Shown here: positions 17,896 to 25,810 of the stretch, piece after piece | How the letters are laid out: the number at the start of each line of letters is the position of its first letter | Numbering within the stretch: position 1 is the first letter of the stretch | Assembly (NCBI GenBank): GCA_028280225.1 | Contig: JANQMF010000200.1 | Coordinates: forward strand, 1 to 37,228 | Direction: 5' to 3' | Source: Pseudomonadales bacterium | GTDB taxonomy: Bacteria; Pseudomonadota; Gammaproteobacteria; Pseudomonadales; Azotimanducaceae | Length of the DNA stretch: 37,228 nucleotides | The notes under the pieces: generated by a model | Told to the model about the DNA's origin: nothing | The model's database searches: none | What the model saw: only the letters and a program-made list of their open reading frames with translations | Position numbers and translations under genes: made by a program

Positions 17896-18543
17896 TTAGT
17901 GGTTCTTTGTATCCCATATCGCCACTTCGATTGGAGTGGGGTTATATCCGTTGCAGGGATTGTTCAGTTGCGGGCAGTTCGAAATCAGGACAATCGTATC
18001 CATCAGGGCTTCGAGCTCGACATATTTGCCCGGGGCCGAAATGCCGTCGGCAAAGGTTAATTTCCCATCCGGGGTAATAGGTACGTTCATGAAGAAATTG
18101 ATGTTGTGGGTAACGTCGTCTTTGCCCAGCCCATACTCCGGATGCTCTTGAATGGCCAGCATCCAACTGTCGCGGCAAGCGTGCATGGTGCGCTTTTCCA
18201 GGTCGTAACGCACCGTATTCGATTCGGTAGCGCAAGCGCCGCCCAGCGTGTCGTGGCGGCCACAGGTGTCAGCAACAATTTTCAAGAGGTTACGGTTAAA
18301 ATTGGTTTTCAAAATTGAACCGGCTGTCAAATAAACGTTACCTTGGGTGCAAATGGTGTTGTTGGCGCAATAACGCTCCTCAGGGTTATTTGCATTAAAG
18401 AACAAGGTGTCCGCGGCTTGATTACCCTGTAAATCAACAATTCGGCAAATCGATCCTGTGGTAACACGGTGGATAAAATAATCCCCTGCATCAACAACCT
18501 GCCGAAAGTCGGCATCTGCCAGGTTTAACTTACTCTCAGACAT
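17896..18543 (-). CDS. DUF1989 protein, shorter subunit (urea carboxylase-associated / carboxyguanidine deiminase)
   Basis: A 215-residue DUF1989 protein, one of the two urea carboxylase-associated proteins (UAAP1/UAAP2) found with this carboxylase. Such pairs form the heteromeric carboxyguanidine deiminase CgdAB, which releases ammonia from carboxyguanidine and yields allophanate. Conserved features are visible: C94 and H97-D98 ([11 protein letters not shown]), C104, and the terminal [20 protein letters not shown] with C190 and C197, likely metal or catalytic ligands. The start chosen is the ATG at 18543, with GGAG upstream; it overlaps the preceding gene by 8 nt. I do not assign A or B. Confidence 0.9.
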   Translation of the reverse strand: MSESKLNLADADFRQVVDAGDYFIHRVTTGSICRIVDLQGNQAADTLFFNANNPEERYCANNTICTQGNVYLTAGSILKTNFNRNLLKIVADTCGRHDTLGGACATESNTVRYDLEKRTMHACRDSWMLAIQEHPEYGLGKDDVTHNINFFMNVPITPDGKLTFADGISAPGKYVELEALMDTIVLISNCPQLNNPCNGYNPTPIEVAIWDTKNH

Positions 18544-19270
18544 GGGAGGGCTCCAGGTGATACAGGGCATTGTTGTGAAAGCCGCGGCGGTTTTCTTCGC
18601 AGTGGTTAAGACAGACGTCCGTTGGAGAAACCGGTGCGGCTTCTGACAAGATCACTTCCAACTCGCCGCGGGGATAGTGTTCAGCCCGGTCCAGCGGATG
18701 GGGACAGGTATGCAAAACCACCAGACTGTCCATTTCGAAGCGCAGGGTTACGGCAGTGTGTTTTGACGGTTTATCCCGAAGCTGCATATTCCCCGCGTCG
18801 TCAACAACGACGTGGCTGAACCAGTTTACGTTCGCGGCAAAATGCCGCGCGCCCAGGCCGTACTTGGCAAGCTCGGTCAGAAAGCTGTCCCGGCCGTTCT
18901 GGCACCATTGATTGCCTTGTTGCTGATAACTGCGTCCCTGCCATTGGCTTGCAACCCTTTCTGCGTCGCTGTTCCCGCAGACGGTGTCGTGGCCGCCGAA
19001 CTGATCGTCAATGACGGAACACAGAATTCTGCCCATATCGCTGTACAGGCAATGTCCCCGGGTCAACGTAAAGGTATGTTGGCACTTTAAGGTATCCGGT
19101 GCGTTGTACTTTTCGTGGAGCAGGTATTTGTTGTACAGGAGCATGCCGACATTAATACCGCCTTGCCGGTCTGTCATAGTCAGATTAAAACCGCGACGCA
19201 TGAAGAAGGACCAATGTTGTCCGCTTGCCAGAGTGGTTTTGTAGATTTCGTTTTGAATCGGATTGTTCAT
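18536..19270 (-). CDS. DUF1989 protein, longer subunit (urea carboxylase-associated / carboxyguanidine deiminase)
   Basis: A 244-residue DUF1989 protein, partner of the shorter paralogue downstream and probably the other half of carboxyguanidine deiminase. Key pieces: [17 protein letters not shown] near the N-terminus, [11 protein letters not shown] in the middle (HDT motif shared with the partner), [14 protein letters not shown], and [12 protein letters not shown] near the end (the CPQ region of the partner, but without its second Cys). Its ATG overlaps the stop of the ABC ATPase gene by 4 nt (ATGA), tying transporter and enzyme genes into one transcript. Assignment as subunit A or B is left open. 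Confidence 0.9.
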   Translation of the reverse strand: MNNPIQNEIYKTTLASGQHWSFFMRRGFNLTMTDRQGGINVGMLLYNKYLLHEKYNAPDTLKCQHTFTLTRGHCLYSDMGRILCSVIDDQFGGHDTVCGNSDAERVASQWQGRSYQQQGNQWCQNGRDSFLTELAKYGLGARHFAANVNWFSHVVVDDAGNMQLRDKPSKHTAVTLRFEMDSLVVLHTCPHPLDRAEHYPRGELEVILSEAAPVSPTDVCLNHCEENRRGFHNNALYHLEPSHV

Positions 19271-20076
19271 AACGCTGCTTTTTGCGGTATATCCTTGTTC
19301 AGTTCATTGGTCAGGGTGTCTTCAACCAGCCTGCGGGCATCTCCCCGTTCATCCACAGGCAAGTCGTAGGTGATGGTGCTGCCATAAAGTTCCGGTTCGT
19401 GGGGGTCGTGGCGAACTTTGTCAAATACCCAAAGCCGGGTACCTAAATAAAATCCTTCCGCAAGATCGTGGGTCACCATAAAGATTGTCAGCCGGTGGTT
19501 TTCCCACAGTTTAAGAACCAGCTGATACATGTCCTTGCGGATGCCCGGGTCCAAGGCCCCAAAAGGCTCATCCAAAAGCAATACCTGTGGCTGTTTTAAC
19601 AAAGCCTGGGCCAGGGCAAGGCGCTGTTGCATACCCCCGGAAAGTTCGTGGGGATATTTGTCAGCCGCATCCTGCAAGCCCACGGCCTTGAGCCAATGGT
19701 CTGCCTCTTCCATGGTTTGTTTACGCTTTGCGTTGAACTGCCGGCCAAAAATTCGGGTATCCTCCAGCTCCCGGCCCAGGGCAACATTCTGGCGCACGTT
19801 GAGATGGGGAAAAACGGAATACCGCTGAAAAACAATACCCCGGTCGGGACTGGGTTCAGCGTGGACCGGCGCACCGGCAATGCTCAGAGTGCCGGTGGAA
19901 ACCGCTTCGGTACCCAGCAGGAGTTTTAGAAAAGTACTTTTGCCGCAACCCGAGGTCCCCACCAGGGTGATAAATTCACTGCGGTTGACAGAGGTTGTTA
20001 TGTTCTCCAGAACACAATTGCTGTTATAAGACTTGCCTAAACGTTCCAGTTGGATAAGCGGTTCAGTATTAGTCAT
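19267..20076 (-). CDS. ABC transporter ATP-binding protein, guanidine/urea-carboxylase operon
   Basis: A 269-residue NitT/TauT-type ATPase: Walker A GTSGCGKST (40-48), Q-loop VFQRYSVFP, signature LSGGMQ (145-150), Walker B LLLDEP (166-171) and switch His in MVTHD. The roughly 45 residues after the core are longer than in simple SsuB-type subunits. It powers uptake through the permease encoded just upstream, whose gene it overlaps by 8 nt; it overlaps the next gene by 4 nt. With the binding protein at 20902 it forms the importer typical of these operons. The likely cargo is guanidine or a related amide (inference from context). Confidence 0.93.
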   Translation of the reverse strand: MTNTEPLIQLERLGKSYNSNCVLENITTSVNRSEFITLVGTSGCGKSTFLKLLLGTEAVSTGTLSIAGAPVHAEPSPDRGIVFQRYSVFPHLNVRQNVALGRELEDTRIFGRQFNAKRKQTMEEADHWLKAVGLQDAADKYPHELSGGMQQRLALAQALLKQPQVLLLDEPFGALDPGIRKDMYQLVLKLWENHRLTIFMVTHDLAEGFYLGTRLWVFDKVRHDPHEPELYGSTITYDLPVDERGDARRLVEDTLTNELNKDIPQKAAL

Positions 20077-20890
20077 CGTGATACCAGGGAAAAGATTTTT
20101 GACTGATCAGGATAAGCAGACGGTCCAGAACGAAGGCAAGGAAGGTAATCCAAACCACATAGGGGAGAATAACGTCCATGGCAAGATATCTGCGTACCAG
20201 GAAGATGCGGTAGCCCAGACCGTCGGTTGCGGCGATGGCCTCAGCGGCAATCAGAAATAACCAGGCGGAGCCCAGGCTGAGGCGCACGGCACCAATCAAT
20301 CGCGGAGCAATTTGCGGTAACAGCACCCGAAAGACAACCTGGGATGAATTGCCGCCCAGGGTCTGCGCCTTAATTAACTGCTCTGCGGGAATTTCCTTGG
20401 TTCGCAGATAAATCTCCCGGGTGATGAAGGGGCTGATACCAATAATGATCAGGACCACTTTTGACAGCTCGCCCAGACCAAAGACAATAAACAATATGGG
20501 CAGAATGGCCATGGGTGGGATTAGAGATATAGCGGTGATCACCGGGGTCGAAAGCGCATCGAACATGGGAAACGCTCCCGTTGCCAAGCCGAATGTCAGT
20601 CCCAGCAGGGCGGCTATGGCAATGCCGCTGAGTAAACGTGTCAGACTACTGGCCGTGTCCCGCCACAGCAGGTATTGCCCGGTGCGTTTACTGGGTTGAA
20701 AAGCATGTCGGTCCACGGCCGCGGACATTTCACTGAAGCTGGGCAACAGCTTGTCTTTAGGGTTTTCCGCCTTGCGTGCGTCCGACTGGTACTGATATAC
20801 CAGCAACAGTACCAGGAACGGCAGCAAGCCCAGCGTTATTTTTAAGAACATGCTGGGCTGGGCGTTAATCCAGCGTCGTGACCTGCTCAT
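20069..20890 (-). CDS. ABC transporter permease, guanidine/urea-carboxylase operon
   Basis: A 273-residue inner-membrane permease of the NitT/TauT family. It has an N-terminal helix (LKITLGLLPFLVLLLVYQY), a periplasmic stretch of about 60 residues, then five further hydrophobic segments. The cytoplasmic EAA-type loop is clear at EQLIKAQTLGGNSSQVVFRV, followed by LLPQIAPRL, and contacts the ATPase. It lies between the binding-protein gene (11-bp gap) and the ATPase gene (8-nt overlap). Confidence 0.92.
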   Translation of the reverse strand: MSRSRRWINAQPSMFLKITLGLLPFLVLLLVYQYQSDARKAENPKDKLLPSFSEMSAAVDRHAFQPSKRTGQYLLWRDTASSLTRLLSGIAIAALLGLTFGLATGAFPMFDALSTPVITAISLIPPMAILPILFIVFGLGELSKVVLIIIGISPFITREIYLRTKEIPAEQLIKAQTLGGNSSQVVFRVLLPQIAPRLIGAVRLSLGSAWLFLIAAEAIAATDGLGYRIFLVRRYLAMDVILPYVVWITFLAFVLDRLLILISQKSFPWYHDD

Positions 20891-20901
20891 TGGCGGCGTG
20901 C

Positions 20902-22002
20902 CTACAGTTTGCCGTCTGCCGCCATTTGCATATAGGTTGGATCAAAACGCAGCAGCACGTTGTCCGCGTCCCCAAAGATGCCTGCCGGTGTGGCAATGCC
21001 GATAAATCCGGCGTCAGGGGCGCCCTCTCCCAGCAAGCCGTGGGTGAACGAAAACTCGGCTACATACTGCATGGTTTGCAGAAGATCCGGGCTGTTCACG
21101 AAGTCTACCGCGTCGCCGGCGGCGTAATACATGTGGGTTGACGCCAGCTGCATTTCGTAGCCAGCCAGATCCGTACCCGATGCTTTGCCCATGGACGCTC
21201 TGACGTCAGCGCTTTCCTGCATGTTTTGCATAATCTCGTACCACGCACCTGCCAGCGCCTTACCCAGGTTTGGGTTTTCCTGCAGTGTTTGTGTATTGAT
21301 CATCAGGGTGTCGATAATTTCACCGGGGATAGAAGCTGAGTCGAATACCTTTGTGGCTCCGGGCATCTTCAGAATCTCCGCCACCAGGGGATTCCAGGTC
21401 ACTACACTGGTGACGTCCTTGGTGGTATAGGCAGAGACCATGTCCGCATCCGAGGTGTTGACAACGGTGACGTCTTTTTCGGCGAGGGAAACAGAATCCA
21501 AGGCTCTAGCCAGCAGGTAGTGGGAAACACTGAGCTCAACCAGATTAACCTTTTGCCCTTTGATTGCGGACAGAGATGTTTCATCTTTCAGGATAATGGC
21601 GTCGTTACCATTGGAAAAGTCCCCGACAATCAAGGCGGTGGTGTCAACACCGCCGGCGGAGGGAATGGTCAGGGCATCCATATTGGTCATGGTACAGGCA
21701 TCAAACTCGCCGGCGGTGTATTGGTTGATGGACTCGATGTAGTCGTTTATTTGCACCACCTCTATATCGATGCCGTATTTGTCCGCCCACTTGTTAACAA
21801 TGCCGGCCTCAGCACCATAACCCCAGGGCATCCAGCCGACGTAGATCGACCAGCATACCCGAAACGAATCCCGCTCAGCCACGGCTTGCCCCAGGGGAAC
21901 AGCAGATAGAATCAAAAGGCAGGTGGAGAATATCAGGGGAGTAAAGAAGCCGCGTTGGCGGCGGGTGGTTTGTGTTTTATGTGCCGAAAATAGCTTGTAC
22001 AT
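20902..22002 (-). CDS. ABC transporter periplasmic substrate-binding protein (urea-carboxylase region type)
   Basis: A 366-residue periplasmic binding protein, first gene of the operon. The ATG at 22002 has AGGAG eight bases upstream; a TTG one codon earlier is less likely. The signal peptide has a long positive n-region (HKTQTTRRQRG) and a hydrophobic core ending near GQAVA. The mature part has the fold of NitT/TauT solute-binding proteins (SFRVCWSIYVGWMPWGYG, GEFDACTMTNMDAL, VTWNPLVAEI) and matches the family known from urea-carboxylase gene regions. The Trp/Tyr-rich start (CWSIYVGWMPWGY) could line a pocket for a small planar cation such as guanidinium (inference). The guanidine-I riboswitch lies in its leader. 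Confidence 0.93.
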   Translation of the reverse strand: MYKLFSAHKTQTTRRQRGFFTPLIFSTCLLILSAVPLGQAVAERDSFRVCWSIYVGWMPWGYGAEAGIVNKWADKYGIDIEVVQINDYIESINQYTAGEFDACTMTNMDALTIPSAGGVDTTALIVGDFSNGNDAIILKDETSLSAIKGQKVNLVELSVSHYLLARALDSVSLAEKDVTVVNTSDADMVSAYTTKDVTSVVTWNPLVAEILKMPGATKVFDSASIPGEIIDTLMINTQTLQENPNLGKALAGAWYEIMQNMQESADVRASMGKASGTDLAGYEMQLASTHMYYAAGDAVDFVNSPDLLQTMQYVAEFSFTHGLLGEGAPDAGFIGIATPAGIFGDADNVLLRFDPTYMQMAADGKL

Positions 22003-22047
22003 CAAGGAACTCCTAACTGGTCACTAGAGAGTGTTCTGGTATGCACC

Positions 22048-22152
22048 AAAAATCTCCCGGGCTTTTATCCCTCCGTGTAACCTTAGGTCTTGTGCACCTT
22101 AACAAGGTCGACAGCTCTCGGACCAGACGCTGCATCAGCCGGAACCCTAGCT
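22048..22152 (-). ncRNA. Guanidine-I riboswitch (ykkC class)
   Basis: Read on the minus strand, the hallmark conserved segments appear in order: CTAGGGTTCCGG (22150-22139), GGTCCGAGAG (22124-22115), ACACGGAGGGA (22078-22068) and AAAAGCCCGGGAGA (22066-22053). These are the signature blocks of the ykkC/guanidine-I aptamer, which binds guanidinium and turns genes on. It lies about 50 nt before the start of the binding-protein gene and heads the whole operon. I see no clear downstream terminator hairpin; only a T run (22052-22048) follows the last conserved block, so the expression platform (early termination or ribosome access) is not settled. Confidence 0.93.
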
Positions 22153-22245
22153 ATCCATTTTATGGCTGCGTTGTCCTGTTGAACAAACAATACCAGAACG
22201 CAGTTTTGTCTAATCACGCTTATCGCAATTTTGTATGTGAGGATC

Positions 22246-22262
22246 TGCAATTCGTATGCCAA
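22246..22262 (-). promoter_or_regulatory. Sigma-54 (-24/-12) promoter of the guanidine operon
   Basis: On the minus strand TTGGCATACGAATTGCA matches the RpoN consensus YTGGCACG-N4-TTGCW, with GG and GC separated by exactly 10 bp. The predicted transcript starts near 22235, giving a leader of about 233 nt that contains the riboswitch. Two NtrC-like sites lie 118 and 149 bp upstream of that start. Confidence 0.75.
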
Positions 22263-22344
22263 CGGATGCCCGCAACGGTTTTGCCCCTTTGTGTGTGATT
22301 TTTTGCGCATTAACGGGCTTATTGGGGCGGGCGGCCCAGCAGGA

Positions 22345-22361
22345 TGCAACATTTTGGTGCA
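22345..22361. promoter_or_regulatory. NtrC-like enhancer site 1
   Basis: TGCAACA-TTT-TGGTGCA matches the NtrC consensus TGCACCA-N3-TGGTGCA at 13 of 14 arm positions. It is 31 bp (three helical turns) from site 2, centre to centre, much like the paired sites at E. coli glnAp2. Confidence 0.75.
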
Positions 22362-22375
22362 TGGGCAATGGCGAG

Positions 22376-22392
22376 TGCACCAAAACTGTGTG
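22376..22392. promoter_or_regulatory. NtrC-like enhancer site 2 (one perfect half-site)
   Basis: TGCACCA-AAA-CTGTGTG has a perfect left half and a poor right half (3 of 7). Together with site 1 it forms a 10-bp inverted repeat, TTTTGGTGCA (22352-22361) and TGCACCAAAA (22376-22385). Confidence 0.55.
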
Positions 22393-22486
22393 TATTGGTC
22401 AGGCAGGTGCCGCGCAAACGTGAAAATTGCCGGTTAAACCACCGGAGCAGAGCGCTTAAAAACGCTTTTTGATCAACTTTTGGACT

Positions 22487-22503
22487 TTGGCACAGTCTGT
22501 GCA
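22487..22503 (+). promoter_or_regulatory. Sigma-54 (-24/-12) promoter of the TorF-type porin
   Basis: TTGGCACAGTCTGTGCA has TTGGCAC intact and GG-N10-GC spacing, differing from the RpoN consensus at two positions. The predicted start is near 22514, about 90 nt before the porin ATG. The NtrC-like sites are 130 and 161 bp upstream of that start, within normal enhancer range. Confidence 0.7.
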
Positions 22504-22603
22504 GAACACCGGTTGCAAAGGCTTGGGCTGTGATCGCATGTGCATATGCCGCTTCAGTTTAAGCCCGGTTAACTACATTAGATAAAACAATAAGGGGTTT
22601 ATA

Positions 22604-23296
22604 ATGCACATTTCTAGATTGGTACGCGGAATTTTCGGGATGGCTTTGCTGTCCAGTAGCGTTGCGGTTTCCGCGGCGGAAATGTCAGGTTCTGCAACCT
22701 TGGCCACCGACTATGTATTCCGGGGTGTTTCTCAAACCAGCGAGAAAGGTGCCGTACAGGCGGGCCTTGATCTTGCTTTTGACAACGGCGCCTATATTGG
22801 CACCTGGGGATCAAACGTCGATTTTGGCTCGGAAGTGACCACGGAAATGGACTTTTTTGCCGGATATGCCTTTGATGTTGCCGAGGGTGTCACGTTAGAC
22901 CTCTCCTACATTTACTTTTACTATGCCGGGAACGAATCCGCGCTGAACTACAGCGAATATGTGGCTTCTCTGAGCGTCTCTGATGTTTCATTTACATTGG
23001 TCTATTCGCCGGACTACTTCGGTAGTGACGAAAACGCTCTGGTCTACAACATTGACTATTCCTTAAGCTTAAGCGAAAACGTCTCGTTGGATTTCCACAT
23101 TGGCTATACCGATACCGAAAGTGAAGCTCTGGGCACCGATGAAGACAGCTACATCGACTATCTTGCCGGTATCAACTATGACTGGAGTGGGACAACCTTT
23201 ACCCTGGCCGTTGCGGGTACCGATGCTGATGAAGACGAAAATTTTGGTGACGCCGGTGAAGCACGGGCTGTATTCTCAGTCAGCCGGTCTTTATAA
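22604..23296 (+). CDS. TorF family outer-membrane porin-like protein
   Basis: A 230-residue outer-membrane beta-barrel protein of the proteobacterial TIGR02001/TorF type. A signal peptide (MHISRLVRGIFGMALLSSSVAVSAAE) is followed by the family hallmark ATDYVFRGVSQTSEKGAVQ and GAYIGTWGSNVDFG, then acidic alternating strands to a terminal SRSL. Members are often found next to glnK-amtB ammonium uptake genes, pointing to passage of small nitrogen compounds. Here the gene is divergent from the guanidine operon, has its own -24/-12 promoter and shares the NtrC-like sites, so passage of guanidine or another nitrogen source across the outer membrane is plausible. The ribosome site AAGGGG is well placed. 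Confidence 0.88.
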   Translation: MHISRLVRGIFGMALLSSSVAVSAAEMSGSATLATDYVFRGVSQTSEKGAVQAGLDLAFDNGAYIGTWGSNVDFGSEVTTEMDFFAGYAFDVAEGVTLDLSYIYFYYAGNESALNYSEYVASLSVSDVSFTLVYSPDYFGSDENALVYNIDYSLSLSENVSLDFHIGYTDTESEALGTDEDSYIDYLAGINYDWSGTTFTLAVAGTDADEDENFGDAGEARAVFSVSRSL

Positions 23297-23336
23297 AAAC
23301 CGGATAAGCGCAAGCTTTTCCTAGGGGGCCGAAAGG

Positions 23337-23369
23337 GGCTGACCCACACTGTGTGGGCCAGCCTTTTTT
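23337..23369 (+). terminator. Rho-independent terminator after the porin
   Basis: GGCTG-A-CCCACAC-T-GTGTGGG-C-CAGCC (23337-23363) folds into a long GC-rich stem with one mismatch and is followed directly by six T (23364-23369). Confidence 0.9.
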
Positions 23370-23474
23370 ATGCCCCGGACCAACCCCCTTTTCCCGCCCC
23401 AAACCCTAAGCAAGACCCTGACAAACTGATTTTGTTGCTGACCGTTGAGTTTTCGTTGAGAGAAGCCGGTTAGA

Positions 23475-23502
23475 TTGACCTAAAATGTCCGCACCATAAA
23501 TT
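23475..23502 (+). promoter_or_regulatory. Candidate sigma-70 promoter for the fused ABC gene
   Basis: TTGACC (23475-23480), a 16-bp spacer and TAAATT (23497-23502). If real, transcription starts near 23509, after the TTG at 23501, which favours the GTG at 23519 as start codon. Confidence 0.4.
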
Positions 23503-23518
23503 GGGTGGAAACATCTGC

Positions 23519-25801
23519 GTGGCAAAGCTGGGTGGACAGGGTGGACACGGTGGACAGGGTAGACAGTCGGAACCGCACCGGCTTGCACTGGGGTGTTTTC
23601 TCCTTTGCCTGGGTACCTTGGTTTCCGGTGGCTGCCGGGAAGTTGAACAGGCCACCATTAACAGTGTTGAAGACATCAGATTTGCGCGGATCGGCGTCAC
23701 TACCGGGTCTACCCCGGCACAATTGGCTTACGAACGGTTTCCCGAGGCGCAGGTCAGCGAATTTGGCGATTCAACAGATTCGTTGGGTGCACTCCAGGCG
23801 GGACATATCGACGCAACCATTACCAGCATTAATGCCGGTCTGATGGCGGTGCGCCATAATCCTGACTTGAGATTGCTGGAGACCACCCTGCGCGAGGAAC
23901 AAACCTGTGCGGCGGTGCGTAAGGGCAACGAAGCACTTCGCGCTCAAGTTAACCGGGTTATCCGCAAGTTACGTCAAAACGGCACCCTGGCCGACATGAG
24001 CCGACGCTGGTTCAAGCAACAAGCAGGGCCTTACGAAGAACCCGAATATCAGTTGCCGACAACGGGAAAACCCCTGCGGGTTGGTGTCAGTGCCACCCGC
24101 GAGCCCTTTTCATTTGTAGATCAACAGGGCCGTGTTACCGGGCACGATGGTGAGCTGGCCCGTGCTCTGTCCGTGGAGCTGGGCCGGCCCCTGGAATTTA
24201 TGGACACCCGCTGGGATGCGCTGGTTCCTGCGCTGCAAGCGGGAAAAATTGACATTATTGTTACCGGGATGAGTTACTCCGCGGAAAGAGCGGAACGTAT
24301 CGACTTTACCGACAGCTATTATAACAACAAACTGGTGGTGCTCACCCGGGTACCGGCCGGACACAAACCGGCGGCCACAAAAAGGCTTGCCGCGACCGAT
24401 CTGGCCACCGCCAAGGTAGGGGTGCTGCAGGGTTCGGCCCACGATGTTTTTGCGCAGAAGAACTGGCCCGGGGCAGAGCTGCTGCACTATACCAACTATG
24501 CAGATTTGTTGGTTGCCGTAGAGGGAGGTAAGGTTGCAGGGGGGATTTCGGATATCGATCCGTTGCGTGAAGCAATGCGGACAAAACCCGGATTCCAGCC
24601 TTTGCAGCCGACGTTATTTTCTTCAGAAGTGGCTGCGGGCTTTCGCCGGGATAATGTCAGGCTCAGACGTCAATTTGACGAATTTTTGTACCGGCTTTCC
24701 GAAAGCGGTGAGCACGCCGCTTTTTTACACCGTTGGCGTGAGGCTTCCGATTTCGACATGCCGGTGCTTGACATGCCTGTTCAGGGTGAGCCCCTGCGTG
24801 TTGGTAATGCCATTTTAGGGTTACCTCAAGTAGCGGTGCGGAATGGTGAACTGGTGGGGCTGGATGTGGAGCTTGCGCAGCGGTTTGGCCTGTATCTGAA
24901 GCGGCCTGTGGAATTTGTGACGTTGGATTGGCAGGCGCTGATTCCGGCATTAACATCGGGAAAGATAGACGTGGTCATATCGTCCATGTTCGCCACCCCT
25001 GAGCGCAGGGAGCGTATTGCCTTTTCGCATCCCTACTACAAGGCGGACGTGGTTGCCTTTGTGCACCGTCCGGTGTCGGGTGTCGGCCAGCCACAAACCC
25101 AAACTCAGCCCGGCTTCTGGGCCAGTGCCGCAAGCAGTTTTCACAGCAACATTATTCGCGAAGACCGTTATCTTCTGCTGTGGGATGGGCTCAAAACAAC
25201 CATCTGGCTGTCGTTGTGGTCGACCCTGTTGGGGACTTTGTTAGGCGGTGTCGTCTGTTTCATGCGGATGTCACCCCTTAAGGTCATGCAGCTTCCGGCA
25301 AAAGTGTACATATCCGTCATGCGGGGTACACCGGTTCTGGTGCTGCTGATGTTAATCTTCTATGTCATCTTTGCCTCAAGTCAGATCAGCCCGGTGGTGG
25401 TGGCGGTTGTCGCCTTTGGTCTGAACTTTGCGGCCTATGTGGCGGAAATTTTCCGCAGCGGCGTACGCAGTATCGATCCGGGCCAGACCGAAGCAGGGCT
25501 GGCAATGGGATTCAGCAAACTGGCAACCTTTATCCACATCGTGTTACCGCAGACGGTGCAACGTATATTGCCGGTCTACAAAGGTGAATTTATTTCTCTG
25601 GTGAAGATGACTTCCATCGTGGGTTATGTTGCGGTCCATGATCTGACCAAGGCATCGGACATCATTCGCAGCCGTACCTTTGATGCCTTCTTCCCCATCA
25701 TTATGGTGGCGGTACTTTACTACTTGATTGCCGTCTTTCTGACTCACGCCCTGGAGTATGTTGAAAAGATGACCGACCCACAGCGCCGCCGGCGGATTTG
25801 A
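23519..25801 (+). CDS. Amino-acid ABC transporter: duplicated permuted substrate-binding domains fused to permease
   Basis: About 760 residues (766 from a TTG at 23501; numbering below uses that). A hydrophobic segment (LALGCFLLCLGTLVSGGC, ~28-45) looks like a lipoprotein-type signal. Then come type-2 binding-protein lobes in the order II (~56-172), I (~190-290), II (~300-425) and I (~430-530). Lobe II blocks open with IGVTTGST or VGVLQGSA; lobe I blocks with LRVG...GLDVELA and PALQAGKID. A His/Glu/Gln-type permease follows (~555-755; YISVMRGTPVLVLLMLIFY, EAA loop DPGQTEAGLAMGFSKLATF). It imports polar amino acids or similar. Natural relatives with one II-I unit plus permease exist; here the unit is doubled. 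The ATPase gene follows 9 bp later. Tandem 9-bp repeats overlie the start, so the true N-terminus is uncertain. Confidence 0.9.
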   Translation: MAKLGGQGGHGGQGRQSEPHRLALGCFLLCLGTLVSGGCREVEQATINSVEDIRFARIGVTTGSTPAQLAYERFPEAQVSEFGDSTDSLGALQAGHIDATITSINAGLMAVRHNPDLRLLETTLREEQTCAAVRKGNEALRAQVNRVIRKLRQNGTLADMSRRWFKQQAGPYEEPEYQLPTTGKPLRVGVSATREPFSFVDQQGRVTGHDGELARALSVELGRPLEFMDTRWDALVPALQAGKIDIIVTGMSYSAERAERIDFTDSYYNNKLVVLTRVPAGHKPAATKRLAATDLATAKVGVLQGSAHDVFAQKNWPGAELLHYTNYADLLVAVEGGKVAGGISDIDPLREAMRTKPGFQPLQPTLFSSEVAAGFRRDNVRLRRQFDEFLYRLSESGEHAAFLHRWREASDFDMPVLDMPVQGEPLRVGNAILGLPQVAVRNGELVGLDVELAQRFGLYLKRPVEFVTLDWQALIPALTSGKIDVVISSMFATPERRERIAFSHPYYKADVVAFVHRPVSGVGQPQTQTQPGFWASAASSFHSNIIREDRYLLLWDGLKTTIWLSLWSTLLGTLLGGVVCFMRMSPLKVMQLPAKVYISVMRGTPVLVLLMLIFYVIFASSQISPVVVAVVAFGLNFAAYVAEIFRSGVRSIDPGQTEAGLAMGFSKLATFIHIVLPQTVQRILPVYKGEFISLVKMTSIVGYVAVHDLTKASDIIRSRTFDAFFPIIMVAVLYYLIAVFLTHALEYVEKMTDPQRRRRI
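23531..23566 (+). repeat. Four tandem 9-bp repeats at the start of the fused ABC gene
   Basis: GGTGGACAG, GGTGGACAC, GGTGGACAG, GGTAGACAG in direct succession, encoding a Gly-Gln/His-rich stretch before the signal segment. Nine-base units keep frame. The low-complexity N-terminus may be untranslated or variable in copy number. Confidence 0.85.
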
Positions 25802-25810
25802 TTAAGCCAT

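Noticed and set aside
22487-22503. Porin promoter as an ordinary sigma-70 promoter
   Set aside because: No convincing -35/-10 pair was found at this place, while the GG-N10-GC element matches RpoN at nearly all key positions.
23531-23566. Tandem 9-bp units as a CRISPR array
   Set aside because: The units are contiguous, with no spacers, and no cas genes are nearby.
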